A stretch of DNA of 64,000 nucleotides, from contig OMXJ01000011.1 of NCBI GenBank assembly GCA_900315015.1, forward strand, positions 1-64,000, read 5' to 3'. The notes under the pieces were generated by a model that ran no database searches, had not been told where the DNA came from, and worked only from the letters and a program-made list of their open reading frames with translations. The stretch is from an uncultured Eubacteriales bacterium. Its GTDB lineage: Bacteria > Bacillota > Clostridia > Lachnospirales > Lachnospiraceae. Made by a program: the position numbers and the translations under genes. Below, in pieces: positions 17,982 to 26,308 of this stretch (its first letter is position 1; every line of letters starts with the position of its first letter).

Positions 17982-20612
17982 TTAGAGATTGCGTTCCTTC
18001 TTGATGTCAAGTCTTTCCTTAGCAAGTGTGATTGCTGCGTTTACAAGTACGCCTGCAATAGCAATTACGAAGATTATAACAACATCCTTTAATGAAACCT
18101 CTGCAAGCTTAAGGAGCTTTCTAAGTGGCTCAAAAGCTAATACAGCGATCTGGAGAAGGATACCAACTACTGTACAGATATTAAGAATAGGGTTATTCCA
18201 TGATTCCTTTGTAGTAAATGCAAAGCTGCCCTTTGTCTTACATACATAAGCCATAAGCATTTCGTTGATTGCAAGCGTGCTGAAGCAGTACGTTCTGCAA
18301 AGCCTTACAAGTTCTGCATCTGTTGACATTGCTGTAAATACATTATCAAAGCCGACCTTTGCTATTACAGGAAGAAGGAAAGCAAGAAGTGCAACTAAAC
18401 CACTTATTACACCCTGAATTACAACGTTTAAATAATCGCCCTTATTTAAGAGACCAGCCTTAACGTCTCTTGGCTTTTCATTCATTACAGAATCTGTGCT
18501 CTTATCCATACCAAGTGCAAGTGATGGAGCTGTATCTGTAAGAAGGTTTACCCAGAGAATCTGGATAGTTGAAAGAGGTGATGCAAGTCCGGCAAATATA
18601 GCTGATGCCATAAGCACAACCTCACCGAAGTTCGAACGAAGAAGGTAAATAACAGACTTCTTGATATTATTGAAGAGATTTCTACCTTCCATAACCGCAT
18701 TCTTGATTGTGATGAAATTATCATCAACAAGGATCATTTCTGCAGCATCCTTTGCTACTTCTGTTCCACCGATACCCATTGCTACACCGATGTTAGCAGC
18801 CTTAAGTGAAGGAGCATCATTTACGCCGTCACCTGTCATTGAACAGATTTTTCCATGTGACTGGAAGGCCTGAACAATCTGAACCTTATTTTCTGGAGAT
18901 ACTCTTGCGAATACTCTATAATTAAGAACATTCTTCCTAAATTCCTCAGGATCCATCTCATCGATTTCAGCACCTGAGATACTCTGGCTGATATCCTGTG
19001 CGATATCAAGCTCCTTAGCAATGGCAAAAGCTGTAACCTTATGGTCACCTGTGATCATTGCTACTTCAATTCCTGCATGATGGCACTCATCAACTGTCTC
19101 TTTAACACCTTCCTTTGGAGGGTCGATCATAGCTGAAAGACCTACAAAGATCATATCCTCTTCCTGAGGCTTCTGGTCACCTTCACGGTAAGCAAGTGCA
19201 AGAACTCTAAGCGCATCTGAGCTCATCTTTTCTGCTGACTGAGTTGCCTTCAGAACATCTTCATTCTTGATAGGACGAACACCATTTGCATCTAAAATTC
19301 TATTACATCTAACAATGATTGAATCGATAGCACCCTTTGTGTAAGAAACTGTCTGCTTGCCTTTTTCTGTTTCTACATTATTGAGGGTAGTCATCATCTT
19401 TCTGTCGGAATCGAATGGTATTTCATCAAATCTTGTAATGCCCTTCATCATATTGTCATAGCCAAGCTTATTATCCTTGCTATACTTAATGAATGCGATT
19501 TCTGTAGGATCTCCGATTCCTTCCTTTGTATGATGTGAATACTTAGCATCATTACATACGCAGAAGCCTGTAAGAAGCTTCATGAATAATGGATCATTTA
19601 CTTCTGTTTCTTCAGCAGCACGCTCGATTCCGTTGTAGAACCATCTTACTACTGTCATTCTGTTCTGTGTAAGAGTACCTGTCTTATCTGAGCAGATAAC
19701 ATTAACTGCGCCAAGTGTCTCTACTGCATGAAGCTGCTTAACAATGGCATTTCTCTTACTCATCTTCTGGATACCAGAAGAAAGAACAAGTGTTACTACT
19801 GTTGCAAGACCCTCCGGGATAACTGCTACTGCAAATGCAATAGAAATCATGAGAGTTTCAATGACATCTGTCTTATATAAGAAGATCTGGCAAACAAACA
19901 TTAATATACATAAAACTACACCAGCGATACCAAGAACAAGTGATATCTTATCAAGGTTCTTCTGAAGAGGAGTCTCTTGCTTTTCAATATGATGAAGCAT
20001 CTTTGAGATCTTACCGATTTCAGTGTCATCACCGATTCTTTCAACGACACCATCGCCTCTACCATATTCGATAAGAGTTGACATGAAGGCCTTATCTTTT
20101 CTGTCGCCTAAGGCTGTCTTTTCATTACTCTTTTCATTTGAATCCTTCTCAACCGCAATACTTTCACCTGTAAGAGCTGACTCATTAATTTTAAGAGAGC
20201 TTGTCTCAACAAGTGTAAGGTCTGCTGGAACAACTCTTCCTGCTTCAAGTATTACATAATCACCAACTACGAGCTCAGAGGATGGAATCTCAACCTGCTT
20301 TCCATCTCTGATTACTACTGCTGTAGAAGCATTTATCTTTTTAAGCGCTTCTACCGATTTTTCTGCCGAAACCTCCTGAACTGTACCGATGATACAGTTT
20401 GCAAGTACTACGACAATGATGATGATTCCATCTACTATCTCTCCCGTCATAAATGAAATGACAGAAGCTACGATTAGAAGAATGATAAGCGGCGAAGCGA
20501 TCTGCTCAAAAATAATTTTGAAGACACTCTTCTTCTTGCCCTGAGTGAGGACATTTTTGCCGTTTTTTTGTCTCTCCGCTACTTCTGCGGAGGTCAATCC
20601 CTTTGCTGGCAT
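17982..20612 (-). CDS. P-type calcium-transporting ATPase (type II)
   Basis: An 876-residue membrane pump with the complete P-ATPase plan. It has the N-terminal cation-ATPase domain and two helices, an actuator domain with NESALTGES, the M4 ion-binding segment VIPEGLATVVTLVLSSG and the phosphorylation site CSDKTGTLTQNRMTV (about residue 310). The nucleotide-binding domain has KGAIDSI, the hinge is MTGDGVNDAPSLKAANIGVAMG, and six C-terminal helices follow. It is closest to PMR1/SERCA-like Ca2+ exporters. The M4 motif is PEGLA rather than the usual PEGLP, which could alter affinity (inference). The start at 20612 has AAAAAGGAG eight bases upstream. The gene is monocistronic. Confidence 0.94.
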   Translation of the reverse strand: MPAKGLTSAEVAERQKNGKNVLTQGKKKSVFKIIFEQIASPLIILLIVASVISFMTGEIVDGIIIIVVVLANCIIGTVQEVSAEKSVEALKKINASTAVVIRDGKQVEIPSSELVVGDYVILEAGRVVPADLTLVETSSLKINESALTGESIAVEKDSNEKSNEKTALGDRKDKAFMSTLIEYGRGDGVVERIGDDTEIGKISKMLHHIEKQETPLQKNLDKISLVLGIAGVVLCILMFVCQIFLYKTDVIETLMISIAFAVAVIPEGLATVVTLVLSSGIQKMSKRNAIVKQLHAVETLGAVNVICSDKTGTLTQNRMTVVRWFYNGIERAAEETEVNDPLFMKLLTGFCVCNDAKYSHHTKEGIGDPTEIAFIKYSKDNKLGYDNMMKGITRFDEIPFDSDRKMMTTLNNVETEKGKQTVSYTKGAIDSIIVRCNRILDANGVRPIKNEDVLKATQSAEKMSSDALRVLALAYREGDQKPQEEDMIFVGLSAMIDPPKEGVKETVDECHHAGIEVAMITGDHKVTAFAIAKELDIAQDISQSISGAEIDEMDPEEFRKNVLNYRVFARVSPENKVQIVQAFQSHGKICSMTGDGVNDAPSLKAANIGVAMGIGGTEVAKDAAEMILVDDNFITIKNAVMEGRNLFNNIKKSVIYLLRSNFGEVVLMASAIFAGLASPLSTIQILWVNLLTDTAPSLALGMDKSTDSVMNEKPRDVKAGLLNKGDYLNVVIQGVISGLVALLAFLLPVIAKVGFDNVFTAMSTDAELVRLCRTYCFSTLAINEMLMAYVCKTKGSFAFTTKESWNNPILNICTVVGILLQIAVLAFEPLRKLLKLAEVSLKDVVIIFVIAIAGVLVNAAITLAKERLDIKKERNL

Positions 20613-20670
20613 TTTTTTATCTCCTTTTTAAAAGTAATGTGAAAAAATATAAAAACTTCCACAAACAATT

Positions 20671-20723
20671 ATTATACTTAACCTAACAATAAAAGTCAAT
20701 TGACCAAACTTCAATTATGGTCA
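20671..20723 (-). promoter_or_regulatory. promoter and possible operator of the Ca2+ ATPase gene
   Basis: On the minus strand TTGACT (20694-20699), 17 bases and TATAAT (20671-20676) form a near-consensus promoter. Directly upstream is an inverted repeat TGACCA-N11-TGGTCA (20701-20706 and 20718-20723) that could bind a dimeric regulator. Confidence 0.65.
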
Positions 20724-20846
20724 TTCTATTTTTCTAAAACTGCAAAATAATATTTCTATTTTCCTTTTTTCGCAAAATAGATTTTTAAAAGCATCTAGCT
20801 TCAAAGAATACACCAAAATTGAAAAATCCGTACTCATTTTCATTAG

Positions 20847-21716
20847 CTAGAACACTACATTTACTAAATTTCCTATGCCGTCTATGGCGCAGTCTATCAC
20901 GTCTCCGTTCTTTAAAAACTCAGGATTTTCCATGCCCATGAGCACTCCCTTCGGTGTTCCTGTTGCTATGATTGTACCTGCCTTAAGTGTCATTCCCTTT
21001 GAAAGTGTACTGATTATTTCACTGATTCCATGAATTAAAAGCGAGGTATTGCTATCCTGCCTGGTTTCACCGTTGAGCTTTGTATGAATGTGAAGAGCCG
21101 GCGGGTAGGCGATTTCATCTGCAGTAACAATGCAAGGTCCCATTGGAGTAAAACCATCAAGGCTCTTTCCAAAATACCACTGTTTATGATTTGTCTGGAG
21201 ATCTCTTGCTGAGACATCATTTATGATGGTATATCCGAACACATATTTTTCAGCATCCTCCTCTGATACGTTGAGGGCATTTTTTCCTATAATCACGCCA
21301 AGCTCATTTTCAAAATCAAGCTTCTTTGTAATATCTGCATGGGCCGGTATTACCGAATCAGTTCCCTGACTATAGCTGACTCTTTTGGAAAAAAAGATAG
21401 GCTCCTCTCTTTTTACCTCAAAGGCATCTGAATAGTTAAAGGCCTCTGCCGCATGTGCCTTGTAATTAAGTCCTAAACATAGCACATCCTGAAGCGGACG
21501 AGGTATCGGTGATATTATCTTATAGGAACCCTCCTTAAGAACCTCTCCTTCTGCGTTCCTTATCTTATCTAGCTCCTTAGCATCGGCATTTATTATAAGA
21601 TCATTCATGTCATTATAATTAAAGCCTGCATTTTTAAGCAGAAGTACCGAGCCTTCCTCCTTTAATACTCCTACTTCTTCTTTTGATTCCTCTGTTACTA
21701 CTGTTACTAATTTCAT
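20847..21716 (-). CDS. fumarylacetoacetate hydrolase family protein
   Basis: A 289-residue enzyme of the FAH superfamily (hydrolases, decarboxylases or isomerases acting on 2-oxo or acylpyruvate compounds). The C-terminal catalytic domain spans about residues 75-285. The core motifs are CLGLNYKAHAAEAF, the metal-ligand glutamates in EEPIFFSKR and FENELGVIIGK, INDVSARDLQ, KSLDGFTPMGP and GTPKGVLMGM. The N-terminal 70 residues match the small FAH N-domain. No neighbouring catabolic genes give the substrate. The ribosome site is AGGAGAGAG. The upstream region is occupied by a 24-bp tandem array. Confidence 0.9.
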   Translation of the reverse strand: MKLVTVVTEESKEEVGVLKEEGSVLLLKNAGFNYNDMNDLIINADAKELDKIRNAEGEVLKEGSYKIISPIPRPLQDVLCLGLNYKAHAAEAFNYSDAFEVKREEPIFFSKRVSYSQGTDSVIPAHADITKKLDFENELGVIIGKNALNVSEEDAEKYVFGYTIINDVSARDLQTNHKQWYFGKSLDGFTPMGPCIVTADEIAYPPALHIHTKLNGETRQDSNTSLLIHGISEIISTLSKGMTLKAGTIIATGTPKGVLMGMENPEFLKNGDVIDCAIDGIGNLVNVVF

Positions 21717-21741
21717 TTTTCTCTCTCCTGGTAATTCACAT

Positions 21742-21912
21742 AAAAATTATGCTAATTGCGTTCCTAAAAATCACGCTAATAGTTTTCCTAAAAATCATGC
21801 TAATAGTTTTCCTAAAAATTATGCTAATAGTTTTCCTAAAAATTATGCTAATAGTTATCCTAAAAATCATGCTAATAGTTATCCTAAAAATCATGCTAAT
21901 AGCTTTCCTAAA
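21742..21912. repeat. 24-bp tandem array, seven copies
   Basis: Seven units with an exact 24-base period; GCTAAT occurs at 21751, 21775, 21799, 21823, 21847, 21871 and 21895. The core is GCTAATAGTTTTCCTAAAAA. It fills the space between the FAH-family start codon and the GGDEF-EAL terminator. It is open in both directions as an eight-residue periodic hydrophobic peptide, but no ribosome site supports translation. There are no spacers, so it is not a CRISPR. Confidence 0.95.
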
Positions 21913-21915
21913 AAA

Positions 21916-21950
21916 CAAAAGTATATCTTCATCATAAAGATATACTTTTG
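21916..21950 (-). terminator. intrinsic terminator of the GGDEF-EAL gene
   Basis: A perfect 14-bp stem, CAAAAGTATATCTT, with a seven-base loop is followed by TTTTTT on the minus strand, 22 bases after the stop codon. Confidence 0.9.
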
Positions 21951-21971
21951 TATAATAATTTTATTCTATCA

Positions 21972-23630
21972 TTAAATTGATTTCTCTGCAAGTGAAATTG
22001 CTTCTTCATATGGAAGCGGATGGCTCCATACAAAGCCCTGTACAAGATCGCAATTATACTCCTTAAGGTATTCGAGCTGTCCTTCCTTCTCAACACCTTC
22101 TGCTATTACCTCACACTCCATTACGTGACCTAAGTAAATTACAGTCTTTACAAAGTCCTTATTAGCGTCTGAGCTCTCGACATTGTCTATAAGGCTCTTG
22201 TCGACCTTTAAAAGTGTAATCGGAAGACGGAGCACCTGTGCTAGAGAGGTATAACCTTTTCCAAAATCATCAAGTGCTATCTGAATGCCCTCGGCTCTAA
22301 GCTTCTGGATATTCTCTATTGTCTGATAGATTGAATCTGCAAGAGAATACTCAGTAATTTCAATTTCGAGACACTTTTTAGGGAAATCTAATTCCTCTAT
22401 CAAAGCAAGCAGCTTTTTAGGGAAGTCTGGTCTTTCAAAAGCCTTTGCTGATACATTTACAGATAGGGTAAGATCCTCTGATTTACGGCATATATCCCTG
22501 AACTGCTTCATCGAGCTTCTTAAAACATAGGAATCTATTTCTAATATAAGACTTGAATTTTCTGCAACCGGAATAAACTCTGCCGGGCTTACTATTTCAC
22601 CACTTGGAAGCTTCATTCTAAGAAGCGATTCAAAACCTCTTAGCTTTCTGCCATCGAGCTTGTACTGTGGCTGATATACATGATAGAAATAGCCATTTTC
22701 AAGAGCTTCCTTTACTAAACTTGCAAGCTTGCTCTTTCTCTTCACCTTTGCTTTTACGTCATCATTATATACAACTACTGAAGTTGTATCGCTCTTATTT
22801 GCAAAGCTCATGGTAACGTCTGCATTGTTCATCAGCTCTTCTGAAGTAATATTCTCATCTATGTTGCTTGCTACACCGATCTTTGGAGTAACATAAACAT
22901 CGACCTGAACGTCATTTTCACCTTTTAAAACAAGCTTTTCACTGATCTTCTTTACAAGATCATCAGCCATCTGACCAAATTCAACTTCCTCATTTAAAAG
23001 AACGGCATACTCTGCACCGCCGATACTAAAAGCATGTCCCTTTCCCTGGATGGTCTCTTCAATTCTTCCAGCTACCATTCTTAGGATTTCATCACCATAA
23101 TTTCTTCCAAGTCTGGTATTTACATCTGAAAAACCATCGAGATGGATATAGAGAAGATAGCACTTTCTCTTTTGGATTTCATAATCGCCAAGCATCTCTG
23201 TAAAACCCACTCTATTTTTAAGACCGGTTACAGAATCGGTAACTCTTCTTTTATTTCTGACTCTAACCTGCCAGCCAATGAAGGCTATTGCCAAAACATT
23301 GAATACTCCGTTAAATACACCTGGAATATTTAGCAAATTCAAATCTTTAACGACCGTTCTCATTACACTTGAAATTGATAGAATTGAAAATGCAAGTGCT
23401 ATTCCCGTTCCCCAAAAGGAATCTATAAATACCAGCACTATGCACAATATGAATATAAGTGCCTGTAATGAACCATTTATAGTAGTTGGCAAAAATTTAA
23501 GACCGTAAATCTCAATAAAACTGTTATGATATTTTCGCCCTATCATAGTCGTTGAAAAATACAGCATAAAAATAACGACCGTTAAGAGAACTAACCAAAA
23601 TACCTTCCTTTTCCTCGCTTTTGAAAACAT
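21972..23630 (-). CDS. membrane GGDEF-EAL protein, probable c-di-GMP phosphodiesterase
   Basis: A 552-residue protein with four to five N-terminal membrane helices (about residues 10-125), a GGDEF domain (about 135-290) and an EAL domain (about 305-550). The cyclase signature is degenerate: SIGGAEYAVLL stands where GGDEF should be. The EAL residues appear intact: GFESLLRMK, LSVNVSAKAFE, LEIEITEYS, ALDDFGKGYTSL, LLKVDKSLI, AEGVEKEGQ and DLVQGF. It therefore probably hydrolyses c-di-GMP, with the GGDEF part perhaps sensing GTP (inference from known families). The ATG at 23630 was preferred to an upstream TTG at 23636 because GGGGGA lies six bases before it. Confidence 0.9.
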   Translation of the reverse strand: MFSKARKRKVFWLVLLTVVIFMLYFSTTMIGRKYHNSFIEIYGLKFLPTTINGSLQALIFILCIVLVFIDSFWGTGIALAFSILSISSVMRTVVKDLNLLNIPGVFNGVFNVLAIAFIGWQVRVRNKRRVTDSVTGLKNRVGFTEMLGDYEIQKRKCYLLYIHLDGFSDVNTRLGRNYGDEILRMVAGRIEETIQGKGHAFSIGGAEYAVLLNEEVEFGQMADDLVKKISEKLVLKGENDVQVDVYVTPKIGVASNIDENITSEELMNNADVTMSFANKSDTTSVVVYNDDVKAKVKRKSKLASLVKEALENGYFYHVYQPQYKLDGRKLRGFESLLRMKLPSGEIVSPAEFIPVAENSSLILEIDSYVLRSSMKQFRDICRKSEDLTLSVNVSAKAFERPDFPKKLLALIEELDFPKKCLEIEITEYSLADSIYQTIENIQKLRAEGIQIALDDFGKGYTSLAQVLRLPITLLKVDKSLIDNVESSDANKDFVKTVIYLGHVMECEVIAEGVEKEGQLEYLKEYNCDLVQGFVWSHPLPYEEAISLAEKSI

Positions 23631-23636
23631 TAGCAA

Positions 23637-24185
23637 TCCCCCGTTCTTATCTAATACATAGATATAGCGTTACACACATTGATCCTTCCATCCCTTGATT
23701 TCTCTAAAGCGCGTTCATTAATCACCTATAAATTCCAAATATCACTTTTCATTTCCTTTTACTTAATAAATGTATTTTATTCCATTGATGCCATAAAAAT
23801 CAATAGTTTTCCTATTTTTTAATTTTTGTTATTAAAGAAGTTATAATTTATTTGTTTCACAAGCACAAAGAGTCGTACCATTTAAGCTGTTGTTTATTCC
23901 TTGCGAAAATTTCGTGGATATAATAACATTCTTCTAATACTTTTCAATTTCCGACATATTAAAACATTATAAAACAAAGGTTTTACATTCCTTTTCCCCA
24001 CCTTTTATTATACCTTAAAATCAACGATTAAACAAGCACTATATTTGCCATTTTCTCTACATTTTGACCACTTTTTGTTGAAAAAAGTCCATTTCTTAAC
24101 GTTTGTTAAAATTTTCACCAGTAAAACCCTTATATTTCCATATTTTCAGGGCATAAAAATCCATAAAATGTAAATTCAGAATCGC
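23637..24185. other. long AT-rich leader region of the GGDEF-EAL gene
   Basis: About 550 bases without a supported gene. A minus-strand promoter fits well at TTGTTT (24030-24035), 17 bases and TATAAT (24007-24012), giving a transcript leader of about 370 nt. A small hairpin ATTGAT/ATCAAT lies at about 23783-23804. The GEMM (c-di-GMP) aptamer motifs were looked for and not found. Confidence 0.5.
24007..24035 (-). promoter_or_regulatory. putative promoter of the GGDEF-EAL gene
   Basis: TTGTTT and TATAAT with a 17-base spacer on the minus strand, 377 bases before the start codon. Confidence 0.55.
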
Positions 24186-24222
24186 AAAAAGGCATACCAC
24201 CCAAATAGTAGTATGCCTTTTT
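24186..24222 (-). terminator. intrinsic terminator of pepC
   Basis: AAAAAGGCATAC pairs perfectly with GTATGCCTTTTT around a 13-base loop, 26 bases after the pepC stop. Confidence 0.88.
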
Positions 24223-24247
24223 TATGCTAAATTTTATTTTTTACAGT

Positions 24248-25594
24248 TCAATCCTCTATCGCAAGTGAGCCCATTGGGTCCCATGGCTTAAGAACGATTG
24301 GATCCTTTTCGAACTGCTTCTTCTGCTTCTTTGAGAAATATTTCTTGTTAAGAAGAATCTGGTAAGCATATTCTGAAAACCATTCATCACTCATTACATA
24401 GTAGCCGTCCTTGCCGACATCCTTGCCCCAGCTATTTTCTACCTTCCAGCGCACAGGCTTTCCGTCGTCATCAAGCTCTACACCTGTAATTACCATTGCA
24501 TGAGTCATAAGGCTCTCACCATAGTCAAGACGCTCTGCCTTTGTCATTGGAAAACTTGTGTTAAATAGCTCATCAACACCAAGTGAATCAAGGGTAAGAT
24601 ATCCGCCCCTTCTATCTGAGAACTGACCTACATCACTTCCGAACCATACTGCTTTATTATCCTTAAGCTGAGCGATTGTAAGCTCCTTTAGATCCTCCAT
24701 AGGAAGATTTAAATACTTTACAGGATACTGCTCACCTCTTACGCTTCCTAAATACTGGACTGTAAAAGTCTTTCCGTATGGCTTATCTGCTGTTGGTGCA
24801 TTTATTACAGTTACAAAGTCATCGAGATCCATTTCTACATACTTCTTGAAAAATTCCTGAGGAGTAATGTCCTTTACCTGAACAAAATTCTTATCCTTAT
24901 CTCTTGTTTCCCATGTAAACTTCTTTGGTGGCTCTCCAAGTGCTATTGCAAGCATGCGGTAAATTGTATTTAACATCTCCTCTTTATCCTTACGGAGCTC
25001 TTCAAGCTTTTTTCCGCCCTCATAAGCGGTTCTGAGCTCACATGCATAGCCTCTGAGCTTTGTCTTTAAATATTTATTAAGTTCTGCTGTTGCTGATGAT
25101 ACTGCTGTTTCTGGCATTACTTCCTGAGGAACAACGCCGTACTTATATGTGAGTGAACGGAACATATCCCACTGTCCGCCGTCTCCTATAGGATCTGTCA
25201 AAAGATAGCTTACTACTCTTCCTTCTCTTGGCTCATCAAGGGTTGCAAGAATATTTTCAAGGAAATAATTTGATTTTTCAAGCTTATCATAGAATAATGG
25301 ATAGGCCTGAGAGAGCTCCATATTCTCTAAATTCAGCTTTTCCATTACATTCAGTCTCATAACATTGTAGGAAGCAAACATCCAGCAGCGACCTGACTGC
25401 TTCTGATTGCAAACCTTTCCTGATTCAACCTCTACATTAAAGGCATGCTGATTATTTCTCGCCTTATATACATTCATCGCTGCCTTATTTACACCTTCGC
25501 TTGAAACAGCATTCATTGCTATTATATTAGCTCTGTCCTTTGCAAAGGCTTTTTCGAATTTCTGAAGATCCTTCTTCTCAATTGCTTCATTCAT
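24248..25594 (-). CDS. pepC: C1B aminopeptidase (bleomycin hydrolase family)
   Basis: A 448-residue cytoplasmic cysteine aminopeptidase, normally hexameric, that trims peptides from the N-terminus. The catalytic cysteine lies in NQKQSGRCWMFASYN (about residue 68), the histidine in LMTHAMVITGV (about 372) and the asparagine in WKVENSWGKDVG (about 395). Length and motif order match PepC of lactic acid bacteria. The start is ATG with a poorly spaced AAAAGAGGTATATG. The gene is single. A 36-bp tandem repeat lies just upstream. Confidence 0.95.
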   Translation of the reverse strand: MNEAIEKKDLQKFEKAFAKDRANIIAMNAVSSEGVNKAAMNVYKARNNQHAFNVEVESGKVCNQKQSGRCWMFASYNVMRLNVMEKLNLENMELSQAYPLFYDKLEKSNYFLENILATLDEPREGRVVSYLLTDPIGDGGQWDMFRSLTYKYGVVPQEVMPETAVSSATAELNKYLKTKLRGYACELRTAYEGGKKLEELRKDKEEMLNTIYRMLAIALGEPPKKFTWETRDKDKNFVQVKDITPQEFFKKYVEMDLDDFVTVINAPTADKPYGKTFTVQYLGSVRGEQYPVKYLNLPMEDLKELTIAQLKDNKAVWFGSDVGQFSDRRGGYLTLDSLGVDELFNTSFPMTKAERLDYGESLMTHAMVITGVELDDDGKPVRWKVENSWGKDVGKDGYYVMSDEWFSEYAYQILLNKKYFSKKQKKQFEKDPIVLKPWDPMGSLAIED

Positions 25595-25623
25595 CTCATA
25601 TACCTCTTTTCATTTCACTATTT

Positions 25624-25710
25624 TTTGATTTAAACTTTTCTTCAAAGTCTTCTGGTTTCTTTGACTTAAACCACTCTTCAAAGTCCTCTGGTTTCTTTGA
25701 TTCAAACCGC
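25624..25710 (-). repeat. 36-bp tandem repeat with coding character upstream of pepC
   Basis: Units start at 25624, 25660 and 25696 with an exact 36-base period. On the minus strand they are open and read (F)ESKKPEDFEEWFKSK, then KPEDFEEKFKSK, then run on to a stop overlapping the pepC start. There is no start codon. Substitutions between the copies fall largely at third positions, which looks like a former coding segment. A distant likeness to pepC residues 7-19 (KKDLQKFEKAFAK) hints that it is a decayed copy of the gene's own 5' end (inference). Confidence 0.8.
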
Positions 25711-25769
25711 GTTCACCTTTGCCATTATAGCACCCTAGTTAAAATAAATCAACGCTATATCGATTAAAA

Positions 25770-26231
25770 TCAATCAACTTCATAACTTTTTTTCTCAACA
25801 GTCTTATAGACCAGATTTACCTGAGTTCCTTTTTTGGCTTCTTCCTCTATGATATTTTTAATTTCAGTTACTGCATTAGGGCTCGGCCACCTTTTATTAG
25901 AATCAGTCTGAAGATAATATCCTTCTCCTTTTATATAGAGCTTGACTGTTGCTGCATCTAGCGCAAAATATTTTTCATCTTCAAGGTCGCCCCAGTTTAG
26001 CATGTCGTGATTTTCGATTACTATTCCGATATTATTAAATACATCTGCAGATACAAGGTACTCTGCTTCTTCTCTTTCTGCGCCTGCATACGGCTCACTT
26101 ACGATGCTGATAATTGCCTCTGTCTCAGATTTTCTTTTTACGCTTGCGCAGTAGTAAGAACCCAAAGAATCCCCTGAACACTGCCATTCTACACTTTTTA
26201 ATGAATCTTTTAAACTACTGCTTCTATACAT
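25770..26231 (-). CDS. unrecognised protein, possibly the tail of a former lipoprotein
   Basis: A 153-residue ORF that I do not recognise (SSSLKDSLKSVEWQCSGDSL start, NLVYKTVEKKSYEVD end). It has mixed alpha/beta character and no signal or membrane helix. The ATG at 26231 has GGAGGAG very close (2-4 bases). A GTG at 26249 has none. The same frame is open upstream to 26305 and reads GNVTINTDTNNNTDVYDGGD, a low-complexity linker like those following lipoprotein signal sequences. That open stretch begins only a few bases after the RelA/SpoT-type stop, in another frame. It may therefore be the 3' remnant of a secreted-protein gene whose start was lost. Confidence 0.55.
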   Translation of the reverse strand: MYRSSSLKDSLKSVEWQCSGDSLGSYYCASVKRKSETEAIISIVSEPYAGAEREEAEYLVSADVFNNIGIVIENHDMLNWGDLEDEKYFALDAATVKLYIKGEGYYLQTDSNKRWPSPNAVTEIKNIIEEEAKKGTQVNLVYKTVEKKSYEVD

Positions 26232-26308
26232 ATCTCCTCCATCATACACATCAGTATTATTATTGGTATCGGTATTTATTGTTACGTTGCCATTGCCATC
26301 AGCTCAGG

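Noticed and set aside
21742..21912. Possible CRISPR array
   Set aside because: The 24-bp units are contiguous without unique spacers, and no cas genes are nearby.
23637..24006. c-di-GMP riboswitch in the GGDEF-EAL leader
   Set aside because: Neither the GEMM-I nor the class II conserved cores could be found in the leader.
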